Below, in pieces: positions 42,733-51,595 of a stretch of DNA of 64,000 nucleotides. A model generated the notes under the pieces. That model was given only the letters and a program-made list of their open reading frames with translations, ran no database searches and was not told where the DNA came from. The stretch comes from Slackia exigua ATCC 700122 (GTDB lineage: Bacteria; Actinomycetota; Coriobacteriia; Coriobacteriales; Eggerthellaceae), in the NCBI RefSeq assembly GCF_000162875.1, contig NZ_GG700631.1:172258-236257 (forward strand), given 5' to 3'. Numbering within the stretch: position 1 is the stretch's first letter; each line of letters starts with the position of its first letter. The translations under genes were made by a program, and so were the position numbers.

Positions 42733-45700
42733 CTAACGCATGCGACGCCTCAGAGCAACGGCCCCACCCGCCACGAGAGAGGCACCGAGCATGACGCAGA
42801 CAGCAGGCAGAACATTCGTGGCGTCGCTGGTCCGAGGAATGGCCGAACCCTTCCTCTTGGTGTCGGGATGCGTCGACTTGGCGGAACCGTCGGGCTTGGA
42901 GCCGTCGGGCTTATCGGCAGAACCACCGGGCTTGTCCGTGCCGCTCGGAGGATTCGAAGGAGGCTTCGAATCGGGTGCGGGCGTCTTGGCCTTCTTCACG
43001 ACAAGCGTGCCGGAAGCGTAGGAGAAGTCGTAGTCGTCGGCAGCGCCGCCTGCGGGCGAGAGCTCGAAGGACCCCTCGGACGCAAGCGAGGCGGCGGGCA
43101 GGGGCGTGACGGCGGGAGCCGTGTAACCCGATGCCGTTGCGGCATCTTCTCCGCCGACGAATCCCGTAACGGACACGGCGTAGGCCGGGCTTCCGCCAGG
43201 CTCGACGGTCTCTCCCGCATAGGAGGCCGTGAGGGTCGCCTTACCTATGGACCAGGGAATGCTCATGGTGCTCGCACCGCCCCCAGGTCCGCGCAGCGCC
43301 GCCGCATAGGCGACGAGGCCGGCGCGCGCAGGAGCCCACTCGAGATTATCGGCATCGGCGATCGTGGCCGTAGCCACGTAATCGCCGGCGTGCGTCGCTT
43401 TCCAATCGCCGGAAAGCTCGTAGTCGTCGGAAGACGCGACGCCCTGCTGCTCGACGCCCGTGTAGGTCAGCCCCGACGCAGCCTGCGGACGAGCGACCTT
43501 CTTCTTGGCGATGGACCATGCGATATCGCGGCTCGCAGACTCATGCCCGTCGGCCCATACGTAGCCGGGCTTCAAGGTTGCCGTAGCAACGTAATCGCCG
43601 GCGTTGGTGGCAACCACATCGCCCGAGAGCTCGTAAGCCCCGCTCGTCGCGACGCCCTGCTGCTCGGCCCCCGTGTACGCCAGGCCCTCGATGGGTGCCG
43701 GGGCAGGAGCCTCGCCGGCAGGAAGCACGGTGAGCGTGCCGCCCTCGTAAGAGGCGAACTCGTAGTTGTCTGCCGAACCGCCGGACGCCTCAAGCTCGTA
43801 GGTGCCGGGCGCAAGCGTAGCGAGGTCTTCGTCCTCATGGCCCTTGACGGAAACCTTCGGCGCCTTATAGCCCTTTGCCGTGGAAGCGTCCTGCCCGCCG
43901 ACGAAGCCCGTCACCACGGAGTCGGGAAGCTGAGCGGATGCATCGCCGTAGGACATCTCCATGTCAGGCGCCTTCGCCGTCAGAGGCGCAGGCGTGATCT
44001 TGATGAGCACCAGCACGCCATCGGTCGTACCATCCTTCCAGGCGAAGTTGCCCCCCTCGGCAACAACGTAAGGAGCAGCGGCTGCAGGATACAGACTCGC
44101 GTCGTAGGGCACGAACCGTTCAGCTCTTTGACCTACGCCTTGCCATGCTTCATGAATGAAAGGCTTCTTGAGTGACAATCTATCGCGAAGCGCAACATTC
44201 TCACCGAAGTTGAGGTACGGAGCCAAATCGATATCCTCGCCCGTATAGACGATGCTCACCTCGGTGGGATTCACGACGGACTGCTCGACATCCACCGTGC
44301 GCGGCGCGATGTCGAAAGCTACCTGCTTATCCTCCGTCGTCCCATCCGACCAGGTGCAGCCTTCGATGAGGTGCAGCGTCGTCTCGTAGCTCCCCGCATT
44401 GACCGCATGCGTATTGACGACCAGATACCCCTCGCCCGCCTCGACGGCGTTGTGCTCTTGATTATCGAACACCACGTTCGTTCCCGTCGGAATAGGGATG
44501 GTCTTGTTGCTCGGAGCCGACGGTCCGGAGATGCTCCAATCGTACGTGACGGGCGCGGTCGTGCCGTCTGACCAGGCGTAACCATCCTTCAACGTGGCGG
44601 TGACGGAGTAATGCCCGGGATAGAGGGCCGACGCCTCGCCCGAAAGGGTGTAGCCGGTGTTCTCGTAAACAGGAACGCCCTGCTCGTTGCCGTTGTAGGC
44701 GAACGAGGTCTCCTTGACCGCAGGTTTGTTCACCACGGTCTTATCCGTGACGAGCACCGGCACGTCGACGGAATCCGACTTCTTCGTCGCGGAATCGTAG
44801 TCTATATCGAGCTGCATCGCGATATCTCCGTCGGGGGCAAGCGAATACTGAAGCGGCACGATATAAAAGGAACTGCCCTTGAAATTGTACGTCGCCGTGC
44901 CGGTCGTCTGGGCATCGGTGAGCTTCACGAGCATCTTGTGGATGCGCGAGTCCTTGCCGTTGTAGCCAGGCTTGTTCCAGAGCGTCTTGCCGGTCGCGGT
45001 CACGCGCTCGATCGCGGTGTCGGGCAAGTCGGTGCATGTCCCCGCGTCCTGAAGCGTGAAGGCGGGATTGTACACCCTGAGATACAGGTAACGGGTGCCG
45101 TCTTGCTTGACGATAAGCGTCGCGTTGTCCTTCATGGGGCTCATGGGCAGGCAATGCATGGGAAAGTTCTTGGGATCGAGGGTCTCGCCCGGAGCGAGCG
45201 TGTGCACCTCGACATCCACGCCGTAGTCGGGGGTGTTCTCATCGTAGACGCCGAACGGGTTGTTGGGGTTGTTCGCATACACCGTGACGTCGGAAAGGAT
45301 GGGATTGTACTTTCCCGGCATGGAGAAGTTCGCCGTCACCGTGTAGGTGCCGGGCGCAAGGGTTCCGGGTTCCTGCTTCGTGCCGGGCTTCTTCGCGGCA
45401 TCGAAGGCTGCCACGGCCTGGTCGAGGGCATCCTTGGCGGCGGTCAGGGACTCGGAGGTCGGGTTCTGCGCGGCAAGGGATGCCTTCGCGGCGGCGACGG
45501 CGTCTTTAAGCTCCTGCGCCGCGGTTGAAGTCACCCATTGCGCATCGGGAGAGATGTCGGAGCCGTCGGCGGATTCGGCCACGCTCTCGAGATCTGCCTG
45601 CGCGGCATCGATGGATGCCTGCAAGGCTGCCTTGGCCTTATCGAGGGCGTTCGCCTCGATCGTGTATTCGATGGACTTGGGACCGGTCGTGCCGTCGGCC

Positions 45701-46785
45701 CACACGTAGCCGTCCTTGAGCGTCGCGGTTGCGGTATGCACGCCGGCATCGGCGGCCTTCTCGCCCGTCAGGGTGAAGCCTTGGGTACCCTTGCCCATAA
45801 GGACGCCCGTCTGCTCGGACCCGTTCGAGACGAGCCCTTCGACAGCCTTGGGCGTATTCACGACGATCCTGCCCTGCTCAAGCGCGGGAGCCGCCGTCGT
45901 GTCGCCCGTCCTGACCGCGCTGCCGTAGTCGATCGCGAGCTGCAGGGCGATATTCCCGTTCGGGGCGAGCTCGATGTTCAACGGCACCGCATAGAGCTTG
46001 CTGCCCTTGAAGTCGTAGGTCTTGGTGCCGGCAGTCTGGGTTTCGGGAAGCGTGAGCGCGACCTTATGGATGCGGCTGGTCCTGGCATTGTAGTTGCCTT
46101 CCCATATGCCGCCGCCACCCCAATCGGTAGGCGACACGCGCTCGACGGCCGCATCGGGCAGCGCGGCGCAGGTGCCGAGGTCCTGCAACGTGAAGATCGG
46201 ATTCGGGAAGGGAACGAGAAGCGTGGCCTTGCCGTCGGTTCCCACATAGAGCGTCGCGTTGGCGCTGACCGGAACCTGCGGAATCGCGTTCTGCACGTCA
46301 AGCCCCACGTTCTCGTCGATCGTCGGGCCGAAGGGATTGTGCTGCGTGGTCGGATAGACCGTAAGCCCCGGAATCAGGGGATTGTACTGCCCCGGCATGC
46401 TCACGTTGGCCGTGACCGAATAGGTTCCGGGCGCGAGCGTCGCGGCCGGGGCGCGCAGGATGCCTGCGGATGCCGCCATGCCTGAAGCCTCCTCGCTCAG
46501 GCTGCCGTCCTGGTTGCCGGATGCCGCTCCCGCAGCTTCGTTCGCACCCTCGTCAGCAAGTTCGTCGGCAGGTTCGCCGGCGTTTTCACCCGCCGAGTCC
46601 GCGCCGTCCTGCCCGTCGGCGACGCGTGCCGCCGCCACGCCCGACGACGGTTCCGTCCCCGCATCCGCCCCTGGCGAAGCGGATGCAGGGGTCGGCACCA
46701 TCGACACGGCCAAGACCACGGCGAAGACCGTGGCAAGCAGCCCGTCGAGGAATCTGCCTCGTGCCTTCATGCCCATGAGAGCCAT
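42733..46785 (-). CDS. Large wall-anchored surface protein with duplicated beta domain, FIVAR and Ig-like (MBG) repeats
   Basis: 1350 residues. A signal peptide (about 1-37, ending SASA) is followed by an acidic linker. Two copies of a domain of about 175 residues (about 116-292 and 475-663) share TLAPGTY-x-VTA-x-x-SMPG-x-YNP, NPF, FTLQD-x-GTC, RIHK, and Y-x-FKGS-x-x-Y-x-VPL. I cannot name it; its size and strand pattern recall NEAT-type binding domains but this is unproven. A FIVAR domain (about 379-466) lies between them. Residues 680-1270 are Ig-like repeats with DGY-x-W-x-DGT and MBG units (DNYEFASYEGGTLTV, DDYDFSYASGTLVV). The C-terminus is a sorting signal variant, IPRTSD, then a hydrophobic span and RRRMR. 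It sits between two zinc uptake operons. Confidence 0.88.
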   Translation of the reverse strand: MALMGMKARGRFLDGLLATVFAVVLAVSMVPTPASASPGADAGTEPSSGVAAARVADGQDGADSAGENAGEPADELADEGANEAAGAASGNQDGSLSEEASGMAASAGILRAPAATLAPGTYSVTANVSMPGQYNPLIPGLTVYPTTQHNPFGPTIDENVGLDVQNAIPQVPVSANATLYVGTDGKATLLVPFPNPIFTLQDLGTCAALPDAAVERVSPTDWGGGGIWEGNYNARTSRIHKVALTLPETQTAGTKTYDFKGSKLYAVPLNIELAPNGNIALQLAIDYGSAVRTGDTTAAPALEQGRIVVNTPKAVEGLVSNGSEQTGVLMGKGTQGFTLTGEKAADAGVHTATATLKDGYVWADGTTGPKSIEYTIEANALDKAKAALQASIDAAQADLESVAESADGSDISPDAQWVTSTAAQELKDAVAAAKASLAAQNPTSESLTAAKDALDQAVAAFDAAKKPGTKQEPGTLAPGTYTVTANFSMPGKYNPILSDVTVYANNPNNPFGVYDENTPDYGVDVEVHTLAPGETLDPKNFPMHCLPMSPMKDNATLIVKQDGTRYLYLRVYNPAFTLQDAGTCTDLPDTAIERVTATGKTLWNKPGYNGKDSRIHKMLVKLTDAQTTGTATYNFKGSSFYIVPLQYSLAPDGDIAMQLDIDYDSATKKSDSVDVPVLVTDKTVVNKPAVKETSFAYNGNEQGVPVYENTGYTLSGEASALYPGHYSVTATLKDGYAWSDGTTAPVTYDWSISGPSAPSNKTIPIPTGTNVVFDNQEHNAVEAGEGYLVVNTHAVNAGSYETTLHLIEGCTWSDGTTEDKQVAFDIAPRTVDVEQSVVNPTEVSIVYTGEDIDLAPYLNFGENVALRDRLSLKKPFIHEAWQGVGQRAERFVPYDASLYPAAAAPYVVAEGGNFAWKDGTTDGVLVLIKITPAPLTAKAPDMEMSYGDASAQLPDSVVTGFVGGQDASTAKGYKAPKVSVKGHEDEDLATLAPGTYELEASGGSADNYEFASYEGGTLTVLPAGEAPAPAPIEGLAYTGAEQQGVATSGAYELSGDVVATNAGDYVATATLKPGYVWADGHESASRDIAWSIAKKKVARPQAASGLTYTGVEQQGVASSDDYELSGDWKATHAGDYVATATIADADNLEWAPARAGLVAYAAALRGPGGGASTMSIPWSIGKATLTASYAGETVEPGGSPAYAVSVTGFVGGEDAATASGYTAPAVTPLPAASLASEGSFELSPAGGAADDYDFSYASGTLVVKKAKTPAPDSKPPSNPPSGTDKPGGSADKPDGSKPDGSAKSTHPDTKRKGSAIPRTSDATNVLPAVCVMLGASLVAGGAVALRRRMR

Positions 46786-46929
46786 CCTTTCCCTGCGCCG
46801 CGCGCATCCACGATCGCGCGGCCGAAATCCTTATCCCCTGCCGCATGTCGATTCCCTGCGAGTTGCGGCAGGTCCTTTGCTTCTCCGCCTGGCTGTCGGA
46901 CGAACGATGCCCCGGCGTCCCTGGCGATA

Positions 46930-46945
46930 GTTAGCTAGAGATAAC
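46930..46945. promoter_or_regulatory. Probable zinc-regulator box upstream of the surface-protein gene
   Basis: GTTAGCTAGAGATAAC, followed by ATTAAT; 145 bp before the start. It matches the zinT box (37905-37920) at 13 of 16 positions and lies 3' of a minus-strand TTGCAT (-35-like), with the dyad in the spacer/-10 region, a repressor position. Confidence 0.5.
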
Positions 46946-46989
46946 ATTAATGGATGCAAACGCACGGAAAGGTTGCAGTGGTTACCCCG

Positions 46990-47024
46990 AAAAAGAAAAA
47001 AATCGCCCCTCGGAAAGGAGCGAT
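46990..47024 (-). terminator. Terminator of the zur-znuACB operon
   Basis: Minus strand: ATCGCTCCT-TTCCG-AGGGGCGAT stem with one mismatch, followed by TTTTTTTCTTTTTC. It lies about 65 bp beyond the znuB stop. Confidence 0.8.
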
Positions 47025-47088
47025 GCGATGCGCTGCATCAATGGGAATGCGCGATGTCAGAATGAGGCTCGGCTTCGACGACCGTTCC

Positions 47089-47898
47089 CTACGCCCGCCG
47101 TGTCACGAGGGCGACGGCCTTCTTCACGACGAAGATGGCCAGCAGCAATGCCACGGAAAGCAGCACGATGGTTCCGCCGGGCTTCAGGCCGAGGACGTAC
47201 GAAAGGATGAGCCCGAGCACAGCCGAGCCGACGCCGACAACGCTCGAGATGACGCAGGTCTGACGCCAGCTGCGCGCGACCTGAAGCGCGCATGCCACGG
47301 GAACGACCATCATGGACGACACCATGAGCGAGCCTACGGTGCGCGCCGCCACCGCGACGACGAGGGCCACGACGAACACGTAGAGCGCGTTGATAAGCGA
47401 GACCCGCACGCCCGATACGCGCGCATGGCGCTCGTCGAAGGCCATGAGGAAGAGCTCGCGGTCGAGCAGCACGCAGAACGCGAGCGCAAGGATGCTGATG
47501 CCGAGGACCGAGACGACCTCTCCCTCGCTGATGGTGAGGATGCTGCCGAACAGGAAGCTGTTGAAGCTCGCGGAATTGGGCACGAAGCCCGACAAGACGC
47601 CCGCCAAGCCGATGCCCGCCGCAAGCACGATGGCGACCGCGAGCTCGGACTGGTCCTTGAAGCGTTTGCGCACGCCTTCGACGCACATCGCGCCGGCCAC
47701 GCACGCGACGGCCGCGCCGGCCACGGGGTTGATGCCTGCGATCAGGCCGCCCGCCACGCCGGCAAGCGACGTATGGGAAAGGGCGTCGCCGATCATGGAC
47801 AGGCGGCGCAGGACGATGGTGACGCCGACCAAGGGCACGACGATGCCGAGCAGGATGCCGACGACGAGACCGCGCTGCATGAACACGTATTCGAACAT
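47089..47898 (-). CDS. znuB: Zinc ABC transporter permease ZnuB (second copy)
   Basis: 269 residues, ABC-3 family. MFEYVFMQRGLVVGILLGIVVPLVGVTIVLRRLSMIGDALSHTSLAGVAGG is the N-terminal signature block (read in parts), and ARTVGSLMVSSMMVVPVACALQVARSWRQT the third. It is a paralogue of the permease at 40.9 kb (both have SRSWRQT/CRSYRQT-like loops) but only distantly similar. It follows znuC by 3 bp and ends the operon before a terminator. Confidence 0.93.
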   Translation of the reverse strand: MFEYVFMQRGLVVGILLGIVVPLVGVTIVLRRLSMIGDALSHTSLAGVAGGLIAGINPVAGAAVACVAGAMCVEGVRKRFKDQSELAVAIVLAAGIGLAGVLSGFVPNSASFNSFLFGSILTISEGEVVSVLGISILALAFCVLLDRELFLMAFDERHARVSGVRVSLINALYVFVVALVVAVAARTVGSLMVSSMMVVPVACALQVARSWRQTCVISSVVGVGSAVLGLILSYVLGLKPGGTIVLLSVALLLAIFVVKKAVALVTRRA

Positions 47899-47901
47899 GG
47901 C

Positions 47902-48735
47902 CTAACGCACCCCCTTGGATGAAGCACCGGCGCCTGCGGCGGTTTCGGCCTCGCAGGCACGCGATTCGTCGGCGTCTACGACGAGATCTTCCTCGCTCGC
48001 AGGAGACTCGCAGGCCGCCGCATCTGCGAGCGAGGCGGCGCCGGCCGCAGCGCCCGTACCGTCCTCGATGACGCCCTCTTCAAGGCGCATGACGGAGCAC
48101 CCGAGCGACGGCAGCGCGTCCAGATCATGCGTGATGAGGAAGACCGCGATGCCCGCCTCGTCGTGCGCGCGGCGTACCAGGCCGTAGAACTTCGCGCGAC
48201 CCTCCTTGTCGAGCCCGTTCACCGGCTCGTCCAACACGAGCAGATCAGGCGCGCCCACAAGCGCGCACGCAAGGCGGACGCGCTGCAGCTGGCCGCCTGA
48301 AAGCTCGCGAATGAGACGCTTGGAGAACGACGCCATATCCACCGCGTCGAGCGCGGAGAGCGCGGCATCGCGAAACGAACGGAATGCCGGACGGAAGCGC
48401 GGCATGGAAGCATGCTGGCTTGCACGCACGAGCTCGAGCACGGTGGCGGGAAACCGTCCGATGGCAGTCGGCGCCAGTTGCGAGACGTAGCCGATGCGCG
48501 CCCAGTCCTCGAACCGTTCGGGCGCGACGCCGAAGAGGCGGGCGACGCCCGAACGGGGCGTCGCCTCGCCTACGATGATCCTGGCTATGGTCGACTTGCC
48601 CGCGCCGTTGTCGCCGACGAGCGCGCGCATCTCTCCCGCCTCGATCGAAAACGACACGCCGCGCAGCACGTCGGTTCCACGGTAGGAGAACGTCACGTCG
48701 TCGAAGACGACGGGGTTGTCGAGCGATTCGATCAC
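47902..48735 (-). CDS. znuC: Zinc ABC transporter ATPase ZnuC (second copy) with a C-terminal tail
   Basis: 277 residues from a GTG start that overlaps the znuA stop (GTGA). Walker A is GDNGAGKSTIARII, the Q-loop region is IGYVSQLAPTAIGRFPATVLELV, the signature is LSGGQLQRVRLACALVG, Walker B is LLVLDEPVNGLDKEG, and the switch His is in LITHDLDAL. After about residue 225 there is a 50-residue low-complexity tail rich in Ala, Glu, Asp and Ser, with two Cys and no His. Such a tail is absent from the first ZnuC and from most homologues. Confidence 0.92.
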   Translation of the reverse strand: MIESLDNPVVFDDVTFSYRGTDVLRGVSFSIEAGEMRALVGDNGAGKSTIARIIVGEATPRSGVARLFGVAPERFEDWARIGYVSQLAPTAIGRFPATVLELVRASQHASMPRFRPAFRSFRDAALSALDAVDMASFSKRLIRELSGGQLQRVRLACALVGAPDLLVLDEPVNGLDKEGRAKFYGLVRRAHDEAGIAVFLITHDLDALPSLGCSVMRLEEGVIEDGTGAAAGAASLADAAACESPASEEDLVVDADESRACEAETAAGAGASSKGVR

Positions 48736-49751
48736 GCAAGCGCCTTCTTCAACGCATCGAGATTGCTGCGCATGACGGAAAAGTACTCCTCGCCGGCGGC
48801 GAGCTCTTCGTCGGATAGTCCTTCAAGCGGATTGAGCTCTTCCACCTGGGCGCCGGACGCATCGGCGATGGCCTGGGCGACCTTCGGGCTCACGAGCTCC
48901 TCGCTGAAGATGGTCTTGACGTTGTTCTGCTTGACGAAGTCGACGATCTTGGCCATCTGGTCGGCATCGGGCTCGGCATCGGCTTCGATGCCTTCGATCG
49001 GCATCTGGGTCAGGCCGTACGCATCGCACAGATAGCCGAATGCCTCATGGGAGACGACGATCGAATGATTCGACACGCCGGAAAGCCCCTTGGTGAATTC
49101 GGAGTCCAGAGCGTCGCATTCGGCCGCCCACTTCTCGTAGTTCGCCTCGTAGGTTTCCCTGCCGTCGGGATCGATCTCGATGAGGGCCTCCTTGATGTTA
49201 TTCATCTCGATCTTGGCGTTCTCGGGCGCAAGCCAGACATGCGGATCGGTCTTGGAATCCTCGCCCTCGTGCTCGTGGGCATGGGCGTGGGCGCCGCCCT
49301 CGGCCGCATGCTCGGCCGCTTCCTCGGCAAGCGCCTCGGGAGAAAGCTCGAGCAGGTGCGCGCCCTTGCTCGCTTCCACGGCCACGAGCTTGTCGTTGGT
49401 GGTGGATTCGAGCACATCATGCACCCAATGCTCCATGCCCGCGCCGTTGTAGACGAGCATATCGGCCGTCTCGAAGGTCTTGAGATCGGCCGTGGAGGGC
49501 TCCCAGTCGTGCGGCTCGGTGCCGGCAGGCACGAGGCACGTCACCTGAACGCGGTCACCGCCGATCTTGCTCGCGAAATCGTACATGGGATAGAAGCTCG
49601 CGACCACCTGGACCCTCGAGTCGTCGACGGGCTTGGCGGGCGAAGACGTGCCGCATCCGCCAAGCACGAAGCTCGCGGAAAGGGCGCAGACGGCGGCACC
49701 GGCCACCAGGAACGTGCGACGGGAATACATCCCGGAAACATCAACAGACAT
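48732..49751 (-). CDS. znuA: Zinc-binding protein ZnuA (second copy) with His-rich loop
   Basis: 339 residues. A twin-arginine-like signal (YSRRTFLVAGAA) and lipobox (LGGC) indicate Tat export and lipid anchoring. VVASFYPMYDFASKIGGD, EPHDWEPSTADLKTFETADML (ligand His), a metal-capturing His/Glu loop (AHAHAHEHEGED), TDPHVWLAPENA, VVSHEAFGYLCDAY and TIFSEELVSPK follow in order, the standard zinc-binding cluster A-I layout. GGGAGG precedes the ATG at 49751. Unlike the other ZnuA (38.7 kb) it has the classic His loop and no inserted domain. Confidence 0.94.
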   Translation of the reverse strand: MSVDVSGMYSRRTFLVAGAAVCALSASFVLGGCGTSSPAKPVDDSRVQVVASFYPMYDFASKIGGDRVQVTCLVPAGTEPHDWEPSTADLKTFETADMLVYNGAGMEHWVHDVLESTTNDKLVAVEASKGAHLLELSPEALAEEAAEHAAEGGAHAHAHEHEGEDSKTDPHVWLAPENAKIEMNNIKEALIEIDPDGRETYEANYEKWAAECDALDSEFTKGLSGVSNHSIVVSHEAFGYLCDAYGLTQMPIEGIEADAEPDADQMAKIVDFVKQNNVKTIFSEELVSPKVAQAIADASGAQVEELNPLEGLSDEELAAGEEYFSVMRSNLDALKKALA

Positions 49752-49874
49752 GAATCCTCCCAGATTCTCTCTCAATGGACAGAAGCCTCCCCGCCCTCTG
49801 CGAGGAAGCGGGCGTCCGAACGCAGGCGTCCGACGCCGCATTCGCCGCTTCGACAACGGCGCGCGGCGGCGGCA

Positions 49875-50180
49875 TCAGACGATCAGGCGCGTCCCCTGGG
49901 AGACAGGCGTAAGGAATGCAGCAGACGATGCGATGCGGCTGATCCAGGCATGCACGCGTTCGGCCTCGCGGCGCGCGGCGATGCATGCGCGTCGCACGTC
50001 CGCGGCAACGCGGTCTTCGATGCGGCGAAACGCGCGCATCGCCTCGCATACGGGGCAGTGAGGCCCGACGCAGCGATGGTCGGCAAGGGAGGCGGCGGAG
50101 ACATGAGCGCAGGCATCGCGCGCTGCCAGACATGCCGCAAGGCCGAATGCGCGACGGGCGCCATGGAGAGATGCGGTCAT
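49875..50180 (-). CDS. Small protein with HxCxGxxCPxC motif in the zinc operon
   Basis: 101 residues. Its ATG overlaps the zur stop (ATGA) and znuA follows 123 bp later. The centre contains ADHRCVGPHCPVCEAM, an H-x-C-x-G-x-x-C-P-x-C pattern. Small proteins with this pattern occur beside fur/zur and znuA-like genes in other anaerobes, by my recollection. C-terminal half (about 60-101) is partly hydrophobic. A zinc chaperone or sensor is a possibility; no function is established. Codon usage and coupling make it more credible than the competing frames here. Confidence 0.65.
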   Translation of the reverse strand: MTASLHGARRAFGLAACLAARDACAHVSAASLADHRCVGPHCPVCEAMRAFRRIEDRVAADVRRACIAARREAERVHAWISRIASSAAFLTPVSQGTRLIV

Positions 50181-50602
50181 CGTTCGCCTTCCCGCCTTGC
50201 AGCGCACGCGGAGCAGTAACCGTAAAGCACCGTGCGAGAACGATCGATGACGAACCCATGGTGGGATTCGACATGCTCGGAAAAGCCTTTGAGCATGGAA
50301 CAGTCGAGAGGAAGCGCGCAGCCGCAATCCAGGCACAGAAGCTGGCCCTCGTCGGTGCCGTCCGTCTCGAGGATCCGGTAGCGCGACTCTCCGGTGCCGG
50401 GCGTCACGACCTTGGCCGCCACGCCTTCGTCGACGAGCGTCTGCAGCGTGCGATACACCGTCGTGCGGCCGACCGAGGCGCCGCCGTCGCGCAGAATATC
50501 GTAGACCTCGTCCACGCTCAAGAAACGACGCGACTGCTCGGTCAGGCAGGAAAGAACCGCAGCGCGCTGCTTGGTGTTGTACGAGCGTCTCTGCTGCGCC
50601 AT
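50177..50602 (-). CDS. zur: Fur-family regulator, probable zinc regulator Zur
   Basis: 141 residues. Winged helix: YNTKQRAAVLSCL, FLSVDEVYDILRDGGASVGRTTVYRTLQTLVDEGVAAKV. Metal-binding half: LLCLDCGCALPLDCSM and GYCSACAARR (structural Cys4-type zinc site) with EHVESHHGFVIDRSRTVLYG. Position at the head of a small-ORF/znuA/znuC/znuB operon supports zinc rather than iron or peroxide as the signal. AAGGAGG precedes the ATG at 50602, and a good promoter lies just upstream. Confidence 0.9.
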   Translation of the reverse strand: MAQQRRSYNTKQRAAVLSCLTEQSRRFLSVDEVYDILRDGGASVGRTTVYRTLQTLVDEGVAAKVVTPGTGESRYRILETDGTDEGQLLCLDCGCALPLDCSMLKGFSEHVESHHGFVIDRSRTVLYGYCSACAARREGER

Positions 50603-50647
50603 GCCTGCCTCCTTGAATTTGAATTCAAAAACGGATTTCGATTCCGA

Positions 50648-50675
50648 ATTATAGAACCGCACTGGCGGTCGTCAA
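50648..50675 (-). promoter_or_regulatory. Promoter of the zur-znu operon
   Basis: Minus strand: TTGACG (complement of 50670-50675), 16-base spacer, TATAAT (complement of 50648-50653). Between it and the SD lies TTTGAATTCAAA (50618-50629), a perfect 12-bp palindrome that might be an autoregulatory site. Confidence 0.75.
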
Positions 50676-50853
50676 GGACGAGGGGCCTCGCCCGCGTCCT
50701 TCGGCACAAGACCGATACATTCTTGCAATCCTCGAAACAACAGCTCATATTCATCCTGATGCGGAGCAACGGCCCGTATTCATCCTGGCATAGGAACGCG
50801 AGGGGCGATGCAGACAGAAAGGCTTCGCATCTCGCCGCCGAAGGGAAACGCCC

Positions 50854-51534
50854 ATGTCCATGCCCATACGAGACAGGCTCTTCGAGCTGCAGGATTCGGA
50901 TTACGCCGCCTTCCAGGCGAAGCTTACGCCCGGCGTGCCGCTCGAGCGGTTCATCGGCGTCCGCGTGCCCGACGCGCGCAGGCTTGCGAAGACTATCGCC
51001 TCGAACCCGGAAACGGCCGAATTCCTGACCGACCTGCCGCACGGCTGCTTCGACGAGGACATGCTGCATGCCCTGCTGATTTCCGAAATCAAGGATTACG
51101 AGACCTGCATCGCTGCGGTGGATGCGTTTTTGCCCTACATGGATAACTGGGCGGTATGCGACGTCATGTCCCCGAAGGCGTTCAAGAAGCACAAAGCCGA
51201 ACTGCTCGGAAAGATCCGGATCTGGGCTTCCTCCAAGGAAGCGTATACCTGCCGCTTCGGTCTTGAGATGCTGATGACGCACTTCCTCGACGAGGATTTC
51301 GAGGCGGAGCTTCTGGAGATTCCCGCCGCCGTCCGCTCGGAGGAATACTACGTCAATATGATGATCGCCTGGTTCTTCGCGACGGCGCTCGCGAAGCAGT
51401 GGGACGCGGCCATCCCCTACCTGCAGCAAAGCGCGCTTGATTCCTGGGTTCACAACAAAACGATCCAGAAAGCGCGCGAGAGCCGTAGGATCGTCGACGA
51501 GCGGAAAGCCTATCTCAAGACGCTGAAGCGATAG
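50854..51534 (+). CDS. AlkD-like DNA alkylation repair protein
   Basis: 226 residues, all helical HEAT-like repeats: DYAAFQAKLTPGVPLERFIGVRVPDARRLAK is the family opening, DNWAVCDVMSPKAFKKHKAEL the most conserved block with WAVCD, and YYVNMMIAWFFATALAKQWD the following repeats. AlkD-type glycosylases remove bulky or charged N3/N7-alkyl purines. GAAAGGG-like purines (CGAAGGGAAA) precede the ATG. Single gene. Confidence 0.9.
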   Translation: MSMPIRDRLFELQDSDYAAFQAKLTPGVPLERFIGVRVPDARRLAKTIASNPETAEFLTDLPHGCFDEDMLHALLISEIKDYETCIAAVDAFLPYMDNWAVCDVMSPKAFKKHKAELLGKIRIWASSKEAYTCRFGLEMLMTHFLDEDFEAELLEIPAAVRSEEYYVNMMIAWFFATALAKQWDAAIPYLQQSALDSWVHNKTIQKARESRRIVDERKAYLKTLKR

Positions 51535-51595
51535 CATATCGAAAGAATGTCCGCAGACCGCATCTATGCGATGCGGTCTGCGCCTATCGTTCCAT

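Larger units (their letters stand above)
46786..47088. other. Control region between the surface-protein gene and znuB
   Basis: 303 bp. From left to right it holds the surface-protein promoter and 5' leader, the GTTA-N8-TAAC box (46930-46945) and the terminator of the second znu operon (46990-47024). No gene is seen. Confidence 0.55.

Noticed and set aside
42150-42794. Plus-strand ORFs after element B
   Set aside because: Their Pro/Arg/Thr-rich products follow the 26-bp repeat and they overlap the end of the surface-protein gene.
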